Shown in pieces: positions 5,286 through 9,101 of a DNA stretch of 9,101 bases (its first letter is position 1; every line of letters starts with the position of its first letter). A model generated the notes under the pieces. That model was not told the origin of the DNA. It worked only from the letters and a program-made list of their open reading frames with translations, and did not search any database. This DNA is from SVEL01 sp045126475 (GTDB lineage: Bacteria; Bacillota; Clostridia; Lachnospirales; Lachnospiraceae), in NCBI GenBank assembly GCA_045126475.1, contig JBGVOL010000103.1, forward strand, positions 1-9,101, in the 5' to 3' direction. The translations under genes were made by a program, and so were the position numbers.

Positions 5286-6299
5286 AAATCCAAAAACTTT
5301 CTGCGCTACCTTATAGCCAAATACTGATATGCTTCTGCCTACTTTTCCCGGAAGATTCATTCCTATGCCAAGGATAGAATATCTCATTTTCTTATAAAGT
5401 GCCTCATCTGTCTCCTTAAGCCAGTTCCAGAGTGCTTCCTTTTCTTTAAGCTTCTCTTCATCCTTTGCACGGATAAGCATTATTGATGCTATACAGTACA
5501 TCATACTGAGGTATTGAAGCATATACTTTTCAAGCTTTTTGCTTTCAATCTTTGTCTTTAAGAATTCCTCTGTCATTATCTTTGTAACCCTGATATGCTG
5601 GTCAATTCGGCTTATCATAACCTTCTCATTTACCGACTGATCCTCACGTCCGATAAAATAACGGTAAAAATCAACATCAATGTAACAGATTTTCTTAACA
5701 TAAGGAAGCGGCTGGAAAACAAATATATTATCCACATAGAATGTATGTTTCGGAAGCACAAGTCCACAATCCTTTAAAAGCTGTGTACGATAAATTACAG
5801 AGTGCATAAGTATATACTGTGTAATTCCGATATTGATATTTCCATCCCATGAAGTAATATGCTTTGGTTTGATGGCATTGCGGTACTGCATTACCTTCTT
5901 ATGCTTTACGCCCTGCTTTTCGTATACAAAGTTTGATAAGAGCATATCAAGATTCTTATCATTATCTACCATATAATGAAGTGTCTTAAGAACTGCTTTA
6001 AGTGCTTTCTCATCTACCCAGTCATCACTGTCCACAACCTTAAAGTACACACCTGTTGCATTCTTAAGACCGGTATTTACAGCCTCACCGTGTCCTCCGT
6101 TTTCCTGATGAACGGCCTTGATTATTGTAGGATGTTCATTTGCAAGCCTGTCCGCAATCTCTGCCGTATTATCCTTTACAGACCCGTCATCCACAATAAT
6201 TATCTCTATATCTTCTCCACCCTTTAAAAGTGTTTCCACGCAATGTTCCATATAAGCTGCCGAATTATAGCAGGGTATTGCCACACTAAGTAATTTCAT
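5280..6299 (-). CDS. family 2 glycosyltransferase (GT-A fold)
   Basis: 339 residues from the chosen ATG. The N-terminal 110 residues are a typical GT2 nucleotide-sugar domain: SVAIPCYNSAAYMEHCVETL, then EIIIVDDGS (ends near residue 40) and the DxD-type metal site VVDSDDW (around 89-94). FYVDNIFVF (about 187-195) and GREDQSV (about 217-223) are the acceptor-side motifs common in wall and exopolysaccharide transferases. No N-terminal signal or convincing transmembrane helices are seen, though the C-terminus ends in a mildly hydrophobic, basic segment that may be membrane associated. Donor and acceptor sugars cannot be read from the sequence. A GTG one codon upstream (6300-6302) is possible, but AGGAG (6308-6312) lies 8 nt from the ATG and only 5 from the GTG. 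The gene follows the CPBP stop by two bases, and its ribosome binding site lies within that gene, so translation is probably coupled. No own terminator is seen. Confidence 0.9.
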   Translation of the reverse strand: MKLLSVAIPCYNSAAYMEHCVETLLKGGEDIEIIIVDDGSVKDNTAEIADRLANEHPTIIKAVHQENGGHGEAVNTGLKNATGVYFKVVDSDDWVDEKALKAVLKTLHYMVDNDKNLDMLLSNFVYEKQGVKHKKVMQYRNAIKPKHITSWDGNINIGITQYILMHSVIYRTQLLKDCGLVLPKHTFYVDNIFVFQPLPYVKKICYIDVDFYRYFIGREDQSVNEKVMISRIDQHIRVTKIMTEEFLKTKIESKKLEKYMLQYLSMMYCIASIMLIRAKDEEKLKEKEALWNWLKETDEALYKKMRYSILGIGMNLPGKVGRSISVFGYKVAQKVFGFN

Positions 6300-6301
6300 C
6301 A

Positions 6302-7171
6302 CTATTTCTCCTTTTCACATTTTACGCATTTAAGATAATATACCACAAACAATACAGTCTCTGCAACAGCAACCGGCAGTCTGATATACCAATGGCTGTC
6401 GATAAATTCTGACACAGGATTTGACCACATAACCACCGTGGTAATGTTTGCCGCAATATGCATTGCAATTGGATGGACTATGCTTCCATTTTTTTCATAT
6501 ATGAATACAAACAGTATTCCCATAATAAATGCATATATTCCCTGAATCAGATTAAAATGGGCTATTGCAAACATAAGACTGCTTATATATGCTGCAATTG
6601 TAACATCATAGTACCCCTTAAGTCTCTTAAATGCAAGTCCTCTGAAGATAAATTCCTCAGTTACAGGTGACAATATCCCCAGTACTATTACCTGCATCAA
6701 AAAGGAACCCGCTTCATACGAAGCTTTTATGCTGCCGTAATCCCCCAGTATCCCGTCTAAGGGAAGGCTGCTTATAAGTCTTCCCGGTCCCAGTGCAGCA
6801 AATACACCTGCTATCAGTGGAAGAACAATACTTTTTGCTTTTATACCCTTAATATATCTTCTCGGTATAAAAACACGTTCCCTGTTTCGTGGATTCAACG
6901 GATACTCATAATCCTTTTTCATCAGATAATACATTATCGGTATGGTTACAACCATAGCAAAACCTGACACTAAAAGATAGCATTCCTCAACACTGTCACC
7001 GTATCCTTCAATATATGTTATGCCATTAAATGCCGCACTTAGGTTAATCTCCTTTAAATATATGTACCCCAGCACCACATACAATAATGTTTCTGCCAGA
7101 AGCCTGACTCCAAAATACACAAAAAGAGGGCCGCCGACACGCCAAATCTTATTATCTGAATCGTAGTTCAT
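6302..7171 (-). CDS. CPBP (CAAX/Abi) family intramembrane metalloprotease
   Basis: 289 residues, strongly hydrophobic with about eight membrane segments. The three CPBP active-site motifs are present: EExxxR as EEFIFRGL (172-179; E172, E173, R177), FxxxH as FAIAHF (201-206, H205), and HxxxN at HPIAMHIAANI (233-243; H238, N242). These form the zinc-type glutamic active site known from Rce1-like enzymes. Bacterial members include bacteriocin-maturation and self-immunity proteins as well as housekeeping proteins of unknown substrate. Here it sits between an ABC-2 exporter and a glycosyltransferase, which fits an envelope or peptide-handling role, but no bacteriocin precursor is visible nearby. 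ATG at 7169-7171 is preceded by AGGAGG at 4-nt spacing; 21 bp separate it from the permease stop. The final residues KCVKCEKEK form a short basic cytoplasmic tail. Confidence 0.92.
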   Translation of the reverse strand: MNYDSDNKIWRVGGPLFVYFGVRLLAETLLYVVLGYIYLKEINLSAAFNGITYIEGYGDSVEECYLLVSGFAMVVTIPIMYYLMKKDYEYPLNPRNRERVFIPRRYIKGIKAKSIVLPLIAGVFAALGPGRLISSLPLDGILGDYGSIKASYEAGSFLMQVIVLGILSPVTEEFIFRGLAFKRLKGYYDVTIAAYISSLMFAIAHFNLIQGIYAFIMGILFVFIYEKNGSIVHPIAMHIAANITTVVMWSNPVSEFIDSHWYIRLPVAVAETVLFVVYYLKCVKCEKEK

Positions 7172-7192
7172 AGACCCTCCTTTTAATCATTT

Positions 7193-7963
7193 TTACTTAA
7201 GCTCTGCTTTTCTGAATGTTACAAAAATAAGGGAAATCATTCCCACAAGCCACACTATGCCTACAGCAAAGAATTTAACATAATCAAGTGCATCAAAGGA
7301 ACTTCCTATAATCATCTGCTGACCAAACGGTGTAAACGATATTATAGTCTCAGCCGTCTCAAAAGCAAATGATACGGTCTGCAGGATAGTAACTCCCACA
7401 AGCATGAACGGAAGGGATATTCCGATGCTTGCACCTGTTGACTTCACAAGGAAGCAGATAAACAGATACATCGCCAAAATAACCGCTGACATGAATAATC
7501 CCATAAGTAATTCCAGTATCAGCTCTCCTATAACCTCACTTGTCACAGGTCTTCCAAAACCTAAAACAAGTGTTATTCCGCCTGCATATGCAACAAGATA
7601 TGTTATAAAGAATATGACAAATGCCACAAGTGTTGACAAATACCTGCTGATTATTACCTGAAATCTGCTGTAACCTGCCGAAAGCTGCATCTGAAGTGTT
7701 CTTGCCGAGAAATCTCCGCCGATAAGTATCGCTATGAGAAGAACCGTAAACATCATGCTGTCTGAGTTCTGCGATGCAAGTGTGCTGAATGCATAGTAAC
7801 CGTCTACACCGAGACCCATGGCATCCAGGCCATCCATTAAGTTCTTCATCAATGCAAATATCACAACGTTAAAAAGGCAAAGTCCCAATGATACAAGAAG
7901 CATAACCCTCATAGCTGTGGACTTCCATAACTTTTTCATCTCAATCTTAAACAGTCTGCCCAT
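7193..7963 (-). CDS. ABC-2 type transporter permease
   Basis: 256 residues from the chosen ATG, with about six transmembrane segments (roughly 19-38, 68-83, 108-135, 145-172, 178-198, 230-250). After the second helix comes GGDFSARTLQMQLSAGYSRF (82-101), the cytoplasmic coupling region typical of BcrB/NatB-like ABC-2 permeases, where ageing members read as an 'N-G-x-S-R' element. It should form the membrane channel for the ATPase encoded just upstream; one permease plus one ATPase suggests a homodimeric exporter. The substrate is unknown; relatives export peptides, antibiotics or sodium. The reading frame is open to a GTG at 7970-7972, but AGGAGG (7972-7977) overlaps that codon and sits 8 nt before the ATG at 7961-7963, so the ATG is chosen. 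The gene starts 17 bp inside the ATPase gene, implying translational coupling. Confidence 0.88.
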   Translation of the reverse strand: MGRLFKIEMKKLWKSTAMRVMLLVSLGLCLFNVVIFALMKNLMDGLDAMGLGVDGYYAFSTLASQNSDSMMFTVLLIAILIGGDFSARTLQMQLSAGYSRFQVIISRYLSTLVAFVIFFITYLVAYAGGITLVLGFGRPVTSEVIGELILELLMGLFMSAVILAMYLFICFLVKSTGASIGISLPFMLVGVTILQTVSFAFETAETIISFTPFGQQMIIGSSFDALDYVKFFAVGIVWLVGMISLIFVTFRKAELK

Positions 7964-8894
7964 TGTACACACCTCCTATCAGCTTGACAAAGTAATTCTC
8001 AAGTGTTTCAGTCTGCACTGAGAAATGAGTAAGCAATATTTTTTCATCAAGAAATGCCTGTGCTATAGTACGGACATTACTCATATCTGTATTGATAAAT
8101 CTGATAAAGCCGTTATCACCGTCTTCAATATTGTTTATACCCAGTCTGCCCAGAAGTTCCTTAGCCGCAGGTATATTTTCCGGCTGCATGATAACATAGC
8201 TTGAACAACGCTTGTCAAGCTCTGACAGCGTCAGTTTCTCTAAAATCTGTCCTCTGTGGATAATAATGTAATCTGTAGCAAGCTGATAAAGCTCAGCTAA
8301 GATATGACTTGATATTATTATGGTTATCTTTCTCTCACTGTTAAGCTTTAAGAGAAGTTCTCTTATCTCTACGATTCCCATAGGATCAAGACCGTTTATA
8401 GGCTCGTCAAGAACAAGTATCTCCGGATTATTTACAAGTGCCATGGCTATTGCCAGACGCTGGCGCATACCCAGTGAAAAGTTCTTAACCTTTCTCTTGC
8501 CCACATTTGCCAGACCTACAAGTGTAAGAAGTTCATCTGCAAGACCGTCATTCTTTATGCCGTACAAAGTCTTTTGAATACCTATATTCTCATACGCATT
8601 CATATTTTTGTAAAGCGACGGATTCTCTACGATAAATCCTATCTTCTTTCTTCCGTCAGACAATCCCTTTGGTGAACTGTCACCAAATATGGATATATTG
8701 CCTGAATTTGGTCTTGCATAACCTGCAAGCATACGGATTATTGTGGTCTTACCGGCACCGTTCTGTCCGATAAAGCCATAAATTTTACCTCTTTCCAGTT
8801 GAAATGATGCATTGTTTACGACAAGATTCTTACCGTATTTTTTGTACAATCCTTCAACCGATAATACGACTTCATTAGTTTTCTGAATGTCCAT
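7947..8894 (-). CDS. ABC transporter ATP-binding protein (BcrA/CcmA-type)
   Basis: 315 residues: a nucleotide-binding domain (about 8-220) plus a C-terminal extension of about 95 residues, the layout of BcrA/NatA-type exporter ATPases. Walker A is GQNGAGKT (43-50), signature FSLGMRQRLAIA (139-150), Walker B ILVLDEP (159-165), D-loop GLDP (168-171) and H-loop H197 (IISSH). At the Q-loop the sequence is GFIVENPSLY (86-95), with Glu90 where many families have Gln; this is common in BcrA-like proteins. The C-terminal part resembles the regulatory extension of these exporters. It powers the permease encoded immediately downstream. ATG at 8892-8894 has AGGGGA 5 nt or so upstream. It follows the preceding gene by 30 bp. 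Without a two-component system or precursor peptide nearby, bacitracin or lantibiotic resistance is only one possibility. Confidence 0.93.
   Translation of the reverse strand: MDIQKTNEVVLSVEGLYKKYGKNLVVNNASFQLERGKIYGFIGQNGAGKTTIIRMLAGYARPNSGNISIFGDSSPKGLSDGRKKIGFIVENPSLYKNMNAYENIGIQKTLYGIKNDGLADELLTLVGLANVGKRKVKNFSLGMRQRLAIAMALVNNPEILVLDEPINGLDPMGIVEIRELLLKLNSERKITIIISSHILAELYQLATDYIIIHRGQILEKLTLSELDKRCSSYVIMQPENIPAAKELLGRLGINNIEDGDNGFIRFINTDMSNVRTIAQAFLDEKILLTHFSVQTETLENYFVKLIGGVYNGQTV
7971..7977 (-). promoter_or_regulatory. ribosome binding site deciding the permease start
   Basis: AGGAGGT on the minus strand lies inside the 3' end of the ATPase gene, 8 nt (from AGGAGG) before the ATG at 7961-7963. 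It covers the alternative in-frame GTG, which therefore cannot be the start it serves. Confidence 0.8.
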
Positions 8895-8921
8895 ATTTTC
8901 CCCTTTCCATCCTTGGAAAAT
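8895..8921 (-). other. possible weak hairpin over the ABC ATPase ribosome binding site
   Basis: ATTTTCC (8895-8901) and GGAAAAT (8915-8921) can pair over 7 bp with a 13-nt loop. On the minus strand the 3' arm GGAAAAT covers part of the AGGGGAAAAT ribosome binding region before the ATG. AT-rich and weak, so it may be chance. Confidence 0.3.
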
Positions 8922-8924
8922 CCC

Positions 8925-9101
8925 CTATCTGCTGGTAATTTTCCCTATATTCTTAATCAGAACAGATATTGTCCCGTCCTGGTTTGTAATAAACTCAATA
9001 CTGTCTGTTGAGTTATACTGCTCCATTGGAATCTTAATCTCAATACCTGTATCCGTCATAAGCTGCTGTTTGCCGAACTTTTTCTTTGTAGCCTCATTTA
9101 C
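8925..9101 (-). CDS. C-terminal end of a probable nucleoid-associated protein (NdpA-like); 5' part outside the window
   Basis: The frame is open from the window edge at 9101 to a TAG at 8925-8927, giving the last 58 residues. They include MTDTGIEIKIPMEQYNSTDS (15-34) and FITNQDGTISVLIKNIGKI (37-55). I recall this ending, with the pattern GIEIKIP...VEFI-NPDGTISI-IKNIGKI, from clostridial proteins of the 37-kDa nucleoid-associated (NdpA/YejK) family, but with so little sequence the assignment is tentative. Such proteins bind the nucleoid in the cytoplasm; their role is poorly understood. The gene is 30 bp upstream of the ABC ATPase gene on the same strand with no terminator between, so they may share a transcript or the ABC promoter may lie within this gene. 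I see no clear promoter in the visible part. Confidence 0.55.
   Translation of the reverse strand, partial: VNEATKKKFGKQQLMTDTGIEIKIPMEQYNSTDSIEFITNQDGTISVLIKNIGKITSR

Noticed and set aside
1..9101. CRISPR array, insertion sequence, toxin-antitoxin or phage genes
   Set aside because: No regularly spaced repeats, transposase, small paired genes or phage functions seen anywhere in the window.

Overview
The window is AT-rich, and every gene I can support lies on the minus strand, so transcription runs from high to low coordinates. The gene order ispF-cysE-cysS-mrnC-rlmB, strong AGGAGG-type ribosome binding sites, tRNA genes without encoded CCA and the sequence character of the proteins all point to a Firmicute. 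Clostridia, probably Lachnospiraceae, is my best guess; this is inference from family resemblance, not from a search.

Upstream block (9101 to 5280): the C-terminal end of a probable NdpA-type nucleoid-associated protein, then an ABC-2 exporter pair (BcrA-like ATPase and a six-helix permease, overlapping by 17 bp), a CPBP/Abi-family intramembrane protease, and a family 2 glycosyltransferase. Spacings are 0 to 30 bp or overlaps, so these probably form one transcript. All are envelope or membrane functions. I see no terminator after the glycosyltransferase.

tRNA block (5285 to 4994): a promoter with perfect consensus (TTGACA, 17 bp, TATAAT), two A6 tracts just upstream and a G+C-containing discriminator, followed by a short hairpin leader, tRNA-Val(TAC), tRNA-Met(CAT) and a strong intrinsic terminator (11-bp stem, eight Ts).

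Downstream block (4992 to 1): a second promoter, whose -35 abuts the terminator T-tract, drives a compact operon. Its genes are a PAP2-family membrane phosphatase, ispF (isoprenoid precursor synthesis), cysE (serine acetyltransferase), cysS (cysteinyl-tRNA synthetase), mrnC (Mini-RNase III) and rlmB (23S rRNA 2'-O-methyltransferase). After a 61-bp gap comes the start of a DUF1846 gene that runs off the window. The core matches the well-known Bacillus ispD-ispF-gltX-cysE-cysS-mrnC-rlmB neighbourhood, but here gltX is absent between ispF and cysE, and a PAP2 gene replaces ispD as the upstream neighbour. The cluster joins cysteine supply, cysteine charging and 23S rRNA maturation.

I found no clearly new biological system. 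The most unusual points are an IspF with a roughly 25-residue tail carrying CxxCxxC, a PAP2 enzyme with altered active-site motifs, the tight terminator/promoter/tRNA arrangement at 4960-5285, and a hairpin in the cysE-cysS gap. There is no stretch over 300 bases without a gene; the longest gene-free pieces are 4919-5033 and 5209-5279, both filled by regulatory signals.
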